DNA from: Gemmatimonadota bacterium
GTDB taxonomy: Bacteria > Latescibacterota > UBA2968 > GCA-2709665
DNA length: 64,000 nt
Reading direction: 5' to 3'
Assembly (NCBI GenBank): GCA_028873695.1
Contig: JAPPNU010000028.1
Coordinates: forward strand, 124,001 to 188,000
The notes below the pieces were generated by a model. That model was not told the DNA's origin. It searched no databases and saw nothing but the letters and a program-made list of their open reading frames with translations. The number at the start of each line of letters is the position of its first letter. Position 1 is the stretch's first letter. The translations under genes and the position numbers were made by a program. Shown one piece after another: positions 1-7,259 of this stretch.

Positions 1-74
1 ATAGACGCGGTGCGGACTCCTGCGGCCGATTGGGATCGGAGCGGGCGGTAGAAGAAGAAAGGGAATAAGAATCG

Positions 75-713
75 ATGAGTCGAATCGGCGCGATAGCGCT
101 TCTTCTTGCCATCCTGGCGGCGTGCAAACCCTCCGAGGACACGGATCTCATCGCCATGGTCAAAAAGGGGGATGATGAGGGCGTAAAGACGCTGCTGGAC
201 GAAGGCGCCGACGCGAACGAAGAGGGAAAGGCCGGTACGACTCCGCTGATCGAAGCCGCGAAAAAGGGCGTTCCCGAAGTCCTGCAGCTTCTGCTGGACG
301 CCGGTGCGGAAGTCAACGACGACCTCTATAGCAGAACCGCGTTGATGGAGGCTGCGATCAAGAAGGATTCGACGATCGCCGAGATCCTGCTGGAGGCGGG
401 CGCCGTCGTGGACGCGAGAGACCTGAACCACCGGACCCCGCTGATGTTCGCGTCCGATGTCGGGCTGACGGGCGTCGTCCACGTTCTGCTGGCCGCGGGG
501 GCGGACGTCAACGCCGTCGCGAGGTCCGGCTGGACGCCGCTGATCTACGCGGCCTACGGGGGTCACAGTGAGGTGGTGAGCCGGCTGCTGGACGAGGGCG
601 CCCACGTCAACGCCGTCACAAGAAACGGGAAGACCGCCGCCTGGATGGCGGAGTACCGTGACAAGCCCGAGGTTGTCGACATTCTGAAGGAGGCGGCCAC
701 GCGGGACCGGTAA
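75..713 (+). CDS. Ankyrin-repeat lipoprotein
   Basis: A 212-residue protein opening with a lipoprotein signal: a hydrophobic core (residues 4-15) followed by lipobox L-A-A-C with the lipidated cysteine at 17. From about residue 22 to 207 it is made of five or six ankyrin repeats, recognisable by recurring TPLI/TPLM-xAA and LLLxAGAxV patterns. Ankyrin repeats bind protein partners; none can be named here. Lysine- and acid-rich composition after the cysteine fits a soluble domain tethered to a membrane, presumably facing the periplasm. The ATG is preceded by a purine-rich AAAGGGA site. It stands alone; the next plus-strand gene begins 240 bases later. Family assignment is secure, function unknown. 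Confidence 0.85.
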   Translation: MSRIGAIALLLAILAACKPSEDTDLIAMVKKGDDEGVKTLLDEGADANEEGKAGTTPLIEAAKKGVPEVLQLLLDAGAEVNDDLYSRTALMEAAIKKDSTIAEILLEAGAVVDARDLNHRTPLMFASDVGLTGVVHVLLAAGADVNAVARSGWTPLIYAAYGGHSEVVSRLLDEGAHVNAVTRNGKTAAWMAEYRDKPEVVDILKEAATRDR

Positions 714-865
714 CCGGTCGGCCGGTAAGTGTTCAGACGGCACGTTTCAAGGCGCTCTTCGAGTGCCTTTTCTCTTACGCGGTCCGGGATACGTAAGGAT
801 TCATTGCCTTGCCCCGAAAAAGTGGGCATTTGTCCCGCTCCTGGCGTACTTCCTGAATCAGTTTT

Positions 866-922
866 GATCCTGCTGTTGTTTTCTTATCGTGTTTCTTATC
901 CTGTTTATCCTGTCCATCCATG
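866..922 (+). repeat. Short imperfect tandem repeat (TATCCTG-type units)
   Basis: Pyrimidine-rich direct repeats built from variants of TTATCCTGT (GATCCTG, TTATCGTG, TTATCCTG, TTATCCTG, CCATCC) lie in the gap between the ankyrin lipoprotein and the oxidoreductase, ending about 30 bases before its GTG start. The array is degenerate and short, so slippage or a leader element are equally possible. Seen directly; function unknown. Confidence 0.45.
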
Positions 923-953
923 TAAGTTTGGGTTCTTGAGAATTAGAGGCCGA

Positions 954-2075
954 GTGGCGATCCTGAATGCGGCAATCATTGGTCTCGGCGTTCGTTCGAG
1001 GGCGCACCTCGCCGTGTTGCCGGTCCTGCCGGACAGGTACAGATTGGCCGGCGTGTGCGATATCGACGCGGAAAGGGCGCAGGCGGTCGCAGATCAGACC
1101 GGTGCGAAGGCGTATACGGATCTGCAGACGATGCTGGATTCAGAGTCGCTCGACGTCGCATTAATTGCGGCTCAGCCGGAGATTCATCACCCGATCGCGC
1201 GCATGCTCGCTGAATGCAGGGTCCACATCCTTTCGGAGACACCGATCGCCCACACGCTGCCCTGCGCCGACATGATGATCCGGGCCGCGGAGGACAACGG
1301 CGTATTTCTGGAAGTATCCGAGAACGCCCGCAGATGGCCTCGTGAAAGGTTGAAACAGAAAATCGTAAGCGAAGGTCTCATCGGCAACGTCCGGGAATTC
1401 TACGTTTCGTATACGTCGGGCTCATATCACGGCATCAGCGCGATCCGGTCGATTCTCGGATCGGAACCCCGGTCTGTTTCAGGTACTTTCCCAGATGCTC
1501 GGGAAGTGAGAGAACGGGGTGTCATACGCTGGTCGGACACGATCGGCGGGACGTATGAACACAACGTGGAGCGGAAGAATTACTGGGAGGTTATTGGCTC
1601 GGACGGAGCTATTCGTGGAATGGAACTGAACCTCTACAGGGGGGACAGAAAGCTGGCGATTGTCAGCGGGGCATCGGCAACCGGGCAGACAGGCATGATA
1701 CATCGATCCAGCGTGGACACACAGCCGGCGGTTGTCTGGGAAAGTCCGCTCAAGGCCTATACGCTTCCTGATGAAGACAGCATCGCCGTCGCCGAGGCCT
1801 GGTGCAGCCTGTACGATGCCGTGGTCCGGGGAGCGGCTCTGGAATATGGCGCGCACAATGCCAGAAGCGATATCGAAGTGTTGATGGCCGTCCGGGAATC
1901 GGCCGGCAGGGAGGGGATTTGGGTGGACCTGCCCCTCGAAGGTATGACAGACCACGAAAAAAGGATTCACTCAGCGTTTGAAGAGATATACGGCGTCGAC
2001 CTCCTCGATCTGACGCCACACCATCCGGCGCAGCGGGGATCTCTCCCCCCGCGTCTGCGGGAACTGTTGTATTGA
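954..2075 (+). CDS. Gfo/Idh/MocA family oxidoreductase
   Basis: An NAD(P)-dependent sugar or polyol dehydrogenase of about 373 residues. The Rossmann fold opens with AAIIGLGVRSRAH, followed by an acidic end of strand 2 (VCDID) for the nucleotide ribose and the family pattern LIAAQPEIHHPIA. The usual EKP motif (catalytic Lys) is replaced here by SETPIA, so the standard lysine appears missing; the protein may be a divergent or non-canonical member. The open frame extends upstream to 729, but that stretch crosses a tandem repeat and has no family similarity; the GTG at 954, preceded by an AGAGG site, starts exactly at the Rossmann strand. Substrate cannot be told from sequence. Confidence 0.8.
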   Translation: MAILNAAIIGLGVRSRAHLAVLPVLPDRYRLAGVCDIDAERAQAVADQTGAKAYTDLQTMLDSESLDVALIAAQPEIHHPIARMLAECRVHILSETPIAHTLPCADMMIRAAEDNGVFLEVSENARRWPRERLKQKIVSEGLIGNVREFYVSYTSGSYHGISAIRSILGSEPRSVSGTFPDAREVRERGVIRWSDTIGGTYEHNVERKNYWEVIGSDGAIRGMELNLYRGDRKLAIVSGASATGQTGMIHRSSVDTQPAVVWESPLKAYTLPDEDSIAVAEAWCSLYDAVVRGAALEYGAHNARSDIEVLMAVRESAGREGIWVDLPLEGMTDHEKRIHSAFEEIYGVDLLDLTPHHPAQRGSLPPRLRELLY

Positions 2076-2155
2076 GTTGGGCAGGCCGTGCGAGCACCAA
2101 TTCTGATATCGCTAAATAAATGGGATTCTGATCCTCGTAACCGCAGGAGTACGAA

Positions 2156-2533
2156 ATGATCAACAACATCCACAAGATCGCCCTCGTCAGCGACGATATC
2201 GAAGGCGCCGTACGCTTCTATACGGAGACGCTGGGCCTGACCGTACTTGAACGCTTTCCGAATGAGGACGATGAGGACTTCGTCTTTCTGAAGGCTGGCG
2301 ACATGATCCTGGAACTGATGCCGCAGAAGACCATGCAGGCTGACGTGGGCTTCCATCACGTCTCGTTCAAGGTTGGCAATGTCGACGAAAGCGCCGGCGA
2401 GCTCAAGGGCGCCGGCGTGTCTATCGCCGTGGAGCCGTTCGACGCGGAAGGAACGGATATCCGTCTGAGCTTCTTCAACGGCCCGAATGACGTGCTCCTC
2501 CAGCTCTTTCATCGCGAATCGGATCCTGCCTGA
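2156..2533 (+). CDS. VOC-superfamily protein (methylmalonyl-CoA epimerase/glyoxalase-like)
   Basis: A 125-residue protein of the vicinal-oxygen-chelate fold with two beta-alpha-beta-beta-beta modules: one starts at NIHKIALVSDDIEGAVRFY, the second at VGFHHVSFKVGNVDE. His6, the His pair in GFHH and acidic residues of the ILEL strand match metal-ligand positions in the family. The start of each module resembles methylmalonyl-CoA epimerase, but the sequence is too short and generic to separate epimerase from glyoxalase or resistance-type members. A GCAGGAG ribosome site precedes the ATG. It lies 80 bases after the oxidoreductase and is followed by a clear terminator, so the two may share a transcript. 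Confidence 0.75.
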   Translation: MINNIHKIALVSDDIEGAVRFYTETLGLTVLERFPNEDDEDFVFLKAGDMILELMPQKTMQADVGFHHVSFKVGNVDESAGELKGAGVSIAVEPFDAEGTDIRLSFFNGPNDVLLQLFHRESDPA

Positions 2534-2573
2534 AGATCACGCTGTTCGTCTGAAGAAGAAACCGACGCAAAAT

Positions 2574-2604
2574 AGCCGTACGCCTGAGGGCATACGGCTT
2601 TTTT
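2574..2604 (+). terminator. Rho-independent terminator after VOC gene
   Basis: Perfect 7-bp stem AGCCGTA / TACGGCT with a 12-base loop, followed by TTTTTT. It lies 40 bases after the VOC stop codon and between convergent genes (the serpin comes from the other strand). Confidence 0.8.
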
Positions 2605-2639
2605 GCGATGGGTCCGCCAGTTCCGGGTTCCGCAAGGGT

Positions 2640-3998
2640 TCATTGACGTGGGTCCATCACGCGTCCGACAAACAGGATGGCGCCCGTGGCGGTGTCTCTT
2701 ATGAGGAAGACAAACGGCCGGTCGGCCGTGAAGGCCGGCGGCAACGAGGTGACGCCGATCGTGCCGCCCGTGGCAGCGCCGGCCTCGGTGCCCCGTTCGT
2801 CCACTTTGACAAATGCCTTGTGAACGACCGCCGAGAGGTAAAGTTCCCTCGTTTCGGCCATTCCTGAAAAGTCGGCCGATTCGGGGTCGAAAGCGTCCGG
2901 CATTCCCATGCCATCCAGCGTGTCGGCCAGCCTGAATTCGGACTCGATCTCGAAGGACGGAACCGAGAGTCTGAGGCGGACGGGTCTCATCAGCTTCGAA
3001 ATCTCACTGACGAGTTCCGCGCTCAACGCGTTTTCGAACGGATCGTATTTGTCCCTGGCCGGGAGGAGGATGATCATCGACGCCTCCTCACCGGCGTAGA
3101 GCAATTCCACTGCCTGGGCCTGAGTTGGCTCGTGCAATGCGTAGCTGAAGGCTTCCGTCTGGCGCATCATCGGCACGTTAACGCGATCACCGCTTGGCAG
3201 GTGGAACGGTTCGCTGGCGGTCCGGTTCTCGTCGAAGGGTAAGTGCCAGGCCGCATCGAAATAGATGGCGTTTGCCAGTACCAGCCGCGTCAGACCATCG
3301 ATGAGACCCTGCGGTATCAGGTCCTGTATCCTGTCTTCGGTCCGTTCCGCCACCCAGTCGTTGATGGCCGCACGCGATGCCTCCGGGTTTTCCACGAAGT
3401 CAACCGCCCTCATTCCGGCGCCGTAGTTTTCGGCCAGCGTGTCAAGGAAGTGCGGCAGAAACGCGTACCCCTTCTGACCCCAGATGGCATTGGCGATGTT
3501 CAGCCGGAATTTGCCGGCATCCTGACCGCCGCTGTTTTCCCCGCGGGATGAGAGCGCGAGGTCGAGGACGTTGAACGCGGGGTGCAGCTGATCCGCGGGA
3601 AGTTGAAACCGAAGGACCTCCTCGATCTGACCCGCCGTCTCGCCCCTTGCGCCCGCGTACATCATGGCCAGCGCCACGGAGATGCTGTGGGGCGAATAGA
3701 ACAGGTTCCCGTCCTGCGTTCGCAATGTGCCGTAGAGGTCGAACGCAAACGCGCTGTTTCCCCGCACCAGTTCATCCAGTTTCACATCCGATGCGGACAG
3801 AGAGGTCTTTCGCGCCTTTTCGGACCGCAGCACTTCGGTCGATTGCTCTTCACCCTCACTCGCCGTCTCGTCAACCGGCGATTTCCCCCCGCATCCCGGG
3901 TGGGCGGTGACGAGGACCGCGAACACGGCAACGGGAATCCAACCGCCCGGCATTGAACAAGCTCTCGTTCGAGTCGATCTCTGGTTTTCAGGATCCAT
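2640..3998 (-). CDS. Secreted serpin (serine protease inhibitor family)
   Basis: A 452-residue protein: an N-terminal signal segment (hydrophobic VAVFAVLVTA then PGCGGK, a possible non-canonical lipobox), a low-complexity acidic linker, and a full serpin fold from about residue 70 to the end. Serpin hallmarks seen are NAIYFDAAWHLPFD, the strand motif LPARDKYDPF and the C-terminal FVFLIRDTATGAILFVGRV. The hinge before the reactive loop reads ERGTEAGAATGG, small-residue rich as in inhibitory serpins. Counting from the hinge with the same loop length as alpha-1-antitrypsin places Thr at P1 and Ser at P1'. The ATG at 3998 has a GAGG site six bases upstream; an upstream GTG at 4034 lacks one. Target protease unknown. 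Confidence 0.9.
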   Translation of the reverse strand: MDPENQRSTRTRACSMPGGWIPVAVFAVLVTAHPGCGGKSPVDETASEGEEQSTEVLRSEKARKTSLSASDVKLDELVRGNSAFAFDLYGTLRTQDGNLFYSPHSISVALAMMYAGARGETAGQIEEVLRFQLPADQLHPAFNVLDLALSSRGENSGGQDAGKFRLNIANAIWGQKGYAFLPHFLDTLAENYGAGMRAVDFVENPEASRAAINDWVAERTEDRIQDLIPQGLIDGLTRLVLANAIYFDAAWHLPFDENRTASEPFHLPSGDRVNVPMMRQTEAFSYALHEPTQAQAVELLYAGEEASMIILLPARDKYDPFENALSAELVSEISKLMRPVRLRLSVPSFEIESEFRLADTLDGMGMPDAFDPESADFSGMAETRELYLSAVVHKAFVKVDERGTEAGAATGGTIGVTSLPPAFTADRPFVFLIRDTATGAILFVGRVMDPRQ

Positions 3999-4456
3999 GA
4001 CGACCTCGCCGGCCTCGTGAGGAAAGATGTGCACGAATTGGCCGTCTGTGCCTATATTTGTGAGAATTTTCCCTTCAGCGCCATAGCGTCTTCAGTCGCT
4101 TCCGCATTGGCAGACGTGCAAGGGTATACATCTCGTCCGAGCTTTAAACGCCTGCCCTCGCGGCGGGTTTCCTGTTAATCGTTGTTCGAACCGGCGACCC
4201 GATATCTTGTATCCCGCCCTGCGCTCTGGTTCGTGTTTGGGAATGGCTTGACATGTAGCGTTTCTTTCTGTCATTTCTACTCACGGAGCGGCACCTGCTG
4301 TACGTTACATGGACGCGCCCGCGACCACCTGATGGTTTCCGGGGTCAGGCCGGCTTCCGAGTTTCTGGATGACCTCCGGGAATGGAGCCGGTAACCGGGA
4401 AATTTCCTCGTTGAATCCGGCGCAAAGCAAACGAGGCTCACGAAAGCGAGAGAGAA
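3999..4456. other. Divergent intergenic region with candidate promoter
   Basis: 458 bases between the serpin (minus) and the nuclease (plus). The only recognisable signal is a possible plus-strand promoter, TTGACA at 4248-4253, 17-base spacer, weak TCATTT at 4271-4276. Small open frames here have no ribosome site or recognisable similarity. Nothing else was identified. Confidence 0.4.
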
Positions 4457-5113
4457 ATGGCGGAAAAAAGAGCCGGTCTCCCGTATGTCTGGGTGACGTG
4501 GCTGACGAAGTTGCTTACCGGAGAAGCGTCATGCGAGTGGGCAGGCTGGTTTCAAGCCCGGCACGACAGGAAGACGTGGACTGCTGTGCCGGATGATTTT
4601 GACGCGACGACGTGGCAGATCGAACATACGGCGGCGAGAAACAAATATCAGGAATTGCTGGAAGGTAACGGCTATGACGTGTCAACAGAGTCCCAGAACT
4701 CCTTCCACCTCAAGGGACGGACGGCGACGGTTGGGGGAAAGCCCGATTTGATTGCGGTAAAGGGAAATCGCGGCCTGATTGTAGATATCAAGACGGGTCA
4801 ACCCAGGACATCGGATCACGTTCAGGTAATGCTTTATATGTACGCCGTTCCGAAAGCATTTCCTGGCAAATACAGGGATATTACATTTGAAGGGCGGGTT
4901 GTTTATGGAGAGCGGGAGGTCCCGGTCCCATCGTCGGCTGTTGACGGTAAATTCATCGAGCGATTCGCGGAGTTGATTCGAAGGCTGGCGTCGAACAAAC
5001 CGGCCAGGCGAGTCCCAAGCTTTGGAGAATGCGGTTTTTGCAGGATTCCGGAGAGCGAATGCCCTGAGAGAGTGGAGGAAGAAACATCTGCCGCGGCAGT
5101 CGATGATTTCTGA
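4457..5113 (+). CDS. Cas4-like PD-(D/E)XK nuclease with probable Fe-S cluster
   Basis: A 218-residue RecB/Cas4-type nuclease. The core is seen as His57 (IEHTAARNKY), Asp97 (GGKPDLIAV), Asp110-x-Lys112 (IVDIKTGQP) and Gln123 in the following helix (HVQVMLYMYA). Cys26 near the N terminus (ASCEW) and three C-terminal cysteines, Cys192, Cys195 and Cys202 (ECGFCRIPESEC), form the one-plus-three pattern that holds a 4Fe-4S cluster in Cas4 and AddB. Cas4 itself trims prespacers, but no cas1, cas2 or repeat array is present, so a general DNA-repair or defence role is more likely. The gene is somewhat richer in A+T than its neighbours, a weak sign of transfer. It is monocistronic and ends at a bidirectional terminator. 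Confidence 0.8.
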   Translation: MAEKRAGLPYVWVTWLTKLLTGEASCEWAGWFQARHDRKTWTAVPDDFDATTWQIEHTAARNKYQELLEGNGYDVSTESQNSFHLKGRTATVGGKPDLIAVKGNRGLIVDIKTGQPRTSDHVQVMLYMYAVPKAFPGKYRDITFEGRVVYGEREVPVPSSAVDGKFIERFAELIRRLASNKPARRVPSFGECGFCRIPESECPERVEEETSAAAVDDF

Positions 5114-5156
5114 AACAGACGTCACGTAGCGTCCCGTGAATGTCCCCCAAAGACGA

Positions 5157-5190
5157 AAGAGGGAGCCGTCGGAAACTTCGGCTCCCTCTT
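5157..5190. terminator. Bidirectional terminator between nuclease and tRNA
   Basis: A 12-bp perfect stem (AAGAGGGAGCCG / CGGCTCCCTCTT) with a 10-base loop. The A-rich left arm and T-ending right arm let it work for the nuclease on the plus strand and for the tRNA/dnaG side on the minus strand. Confidence 0.75.
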
Positions 5191-5198
5191 GTGTGTTC

Positions 5199-5275
5199 TG
5201 GTGGGCCCTGCAGGACTCGAACCTGCGACCAACGGATTATGAGTCCGCCGCTCTAACCAACTGAGCTAAGGGCCC
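5199..5275 (-). tRNA. tRNA with CAT anticodon (Ile2 or elongator Met), CCA encoded
   Basis: Read on the minus strand it folds as a complete 77-base tRNA including an encoded CCA. The acceptor stem is GGGCCCT/AGGGCCC, the D arm contains TTAGCTCAGTTGGTTAGAGC, the anticodon stem GCGGA/TCCGT encloses loop CTCATAA, and the T arm GCAGG-TTCGAGT-CCTGC is perfect. The anticodon is CAT. The loop and TTGGTCG variable region resemble E. coli ileX, so tRNA-Ile2, whose C34 is changed to lysidine by TilS, is slightly favoured over elongator tRNA-Met. It is not an initiator type, since the acceptor ends in a G-C pair. Confidence 0.93.
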
Positions 5276-5325
5276 GTTAACAGGGAAATTTACTGGATAT
5301 CGCGGAATAGACAAGCGTTTTGTGG

Positions 5326-7140
5326 TTAGAGGGGCGCTGCTTCGGTTTGCGCCTGCCTGCCGGCGAACAGTTCCTTGCGTTGACGGGTGAGATCCTTGTG
5401 TTCGACCATCAGCGCCATCGGATCTTTTCCGCCTCCGGCCGCGCGCAACCGCGTCTCCACGGCCGCGATCCGAGCGTCCAGGGACCTGAGTCGCATCCTG
5501 GCGAGATAATCCTCCAGCGGGACCGTCGCGTCCGGGTTGAGGATACCGGTTTCCATGGACAGTGCGGATACAATACCTGCCAGTTCGGCGTTCCCGCATT
5601 GATTCAGCAGCGACGCGGCTGACGCCGTCCGACCCTCCTTGCGCGCCGTCGCGATCATTCCCGAGATACGCCTGTACACGCCGTTGGTGAAGTGACCGGC
5701 GTCAATCTCCGCGAGCACCGTATCGGCCGTGCCGTCGTCTGCCATCATCAGCGTGATGAGCTCCCGTTCCATTCGTGGGCCCGGCTCGAACGTCGTTGTT
5801 CGCGAATCCGCATCCGTTTCGGCAGGATTGCGCCCGGTTCGCCGGTAACGGGCGGCGCGCTGCACCGCGTCGATGACAATCGCTTCCTCGATCCCCAGCT
5901 TCTGCGCGGCCTCCTGGATCAGAAAGCCCCGCCGGGCGCTGTCCTTCGCGTGTGCGATGATTTCCGATACGGTCCTGACGGCGCGGGTCTTGCCGTCCGA
6001 CGTGGACAGGTCTTCCTGAGACCGGACCCATTTAAAGAGAAAATCCATCAATGGCGCCGCGGAATCGGTCAGTTCCCTGAAGCCGTCGGAGCCCCGCTGT
6101 CGCACGAAGCTGTCCGGGTCCTCACCTCCGACGAGCGTGACCACTCGAATTTCCAGTTCGGACGACATCATCGCCCCGATTCCGCGAACGGTAGCAGCGG
6201 TACCCGCGGCATCGCCGTCGAAGACAAGTACAGCCAGGTCCGCATACCGTTTGAGCAGGCGCGCGTGGTCGTGCGTGAGCGCGGTGCCTGAAGACGCGAC
6301 AACGTTTCGGACGTCGAATTGATCCAGTGCGACCACGTCCATGTAGCCCTCGACCACAACCGCCGACCGGGTTGAACGGATCGGTTCCCTGTTTTTCCAG
6401 AGGCCGTAGAGCGTGGCGCTCTTGTTGTAGATTGGGGTCTCGGGCGAGTTCAGGTACTTGGGCTGTTGTTCCGGATCGAGGGCGCGGGCGCCGAAAGCCA
6501 CCGTCCTTCCCGTATGCGATTCGATGGGAAAGATCACGCGGTCGCGAAAGCGGTCGTAAAATCCGCCGTTCTCTCGAGACACAGCCAGGCCCGCCCGTTC
6601 GAGCATCTGCGCGCTGAAGCCGCGCCGGCCCGCCACGCCCAGCAGTCCGTCCCAGGCGCTGGTCGCGTAACCCAGCGAAAAGGCTTCCATTGCGGACTCG
6701 GACACGCCGCGACCCAAAAGGTAATCGCGCGCGCGCGCTCCGGACGGGTGGCGCATCAGCATGTGGCGGAAGTATTTCGTTGCGAATTCGACCGTCCTGT
6801 AGAGCTCGTCATTGGTGTCCTTTTCCGCGGGACTTCCGGATTCGGATTCGGGAAGTACGATGCCGGCCTGATTCGCGAGCTTGCGCACGGACTCCACGAA
6901 ACTGATGCGTTCGAGATCCATCAGGAATCTGAATGCATTTCCTCCTGCGCCGCATGAGAAACACTTGTAGATCTGCTTCTCCTGGGAGACATTCAGGGAG
7001 GGCGTCCGGTCGTCGTGAAACGGGCACAGACCCAGAAAGCTCTTGCCGCGCTTGCTTAATGCGACAAATTCCGATATGACGTCGACGACGTCCACCGAGT
7101 TGCGGATCTGTTCGACGGTATCTTCAGGGATGAGGGCCAT
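5326..7140 (-). CDS. dnaG: DNA primase
   Basis: The 604-residue replicative primase, which lays RNA primers at the replication fork. The N-terminal zinc finger is seen as Cys39, His42, Cys60, Cys63. The catalytic core (about residues 120-330) contains the TOPRIM signature: VVEGYMDVVALDQF, with the catalytic glutamate, and LVFDGDAAGTAA, with the metal-binding aspartates. The C-terminal 150 residues form the variable DnaB-helicase interaction region. The ATG at 7140 begins the canonical MALIPEDTVEQIR; longer frames reach back over ispG and are rejected. It is the last protein gene of a minus-strand block beginning with rpsU, 119 bases after ispG. The often-linked rpoD is absent here. Confidence 0.97.
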   Translation of the reverse strand: MALIPEDTVEQIRNSVDVVDVISEFVALSKRGKSFLGLCPFHDDRTPSLNVSQEKQIYKCFSCGAGGNAFRFLMDLERISFVESVRKLANQAGIVLPESESGSPAEKDTNDELYRTVEFATKYFRHMLMRHPSGARARDYLLGRGVSESAMEAFSLGYATSAWDGLLGVAGRRGFSAQMLERAGLAVSRENGGFYDRFRDRVIFPIESHTGRTVAFGARALDPEQQPKYLNSPETPIYNKSATLYGLWKNREPIRSTRSAVVVEGYMDVVALDQFDVRNVVASSGTALTHDHARLLKRYADLAVLVFDGDAAGTAATVRGIGAMMSSELEIRVVTLVGGEDPDSFVRQRGSDGFRELTDSAAPLMDFLFKWVRSQEDLSTSDGKTRAVRTVSEIIAHAKDSARRGFLIQEAAQKLGIEEAIVIDAVQRAARYRRTGRNPAETDADSRTTTFEPGPRMERELITLMMADDGTADTVLAEIDAGHFTNGVYRRISGMIATARKEGRTASAASLLNQCGNAELAGIVSALSMETGILNPDATVPLEDYLARMRLRSLDARIAAVETRLRAAGGGKDPMALMVEHKDLTRQRKELFAGRQAQTEAAPL

Positions 7141-7259
7141 GACGGGCCAGCCAGTCGGTTTGCAGGCAATAACAGCACTGATGATCGGGTAACGCGGTGA
7201 ATCCTTCGCGATCGCGGGCGAGAGGGAATGCGATTCTTCAGCGCGGGCGCATCCGGCGA

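Noticed and set aside
4182..4394. Possible 70-codon gene upstream of the nuclease
   Set aside because: No ribosome site, overlaps a candidate promoter and encodes no recognisable domain.
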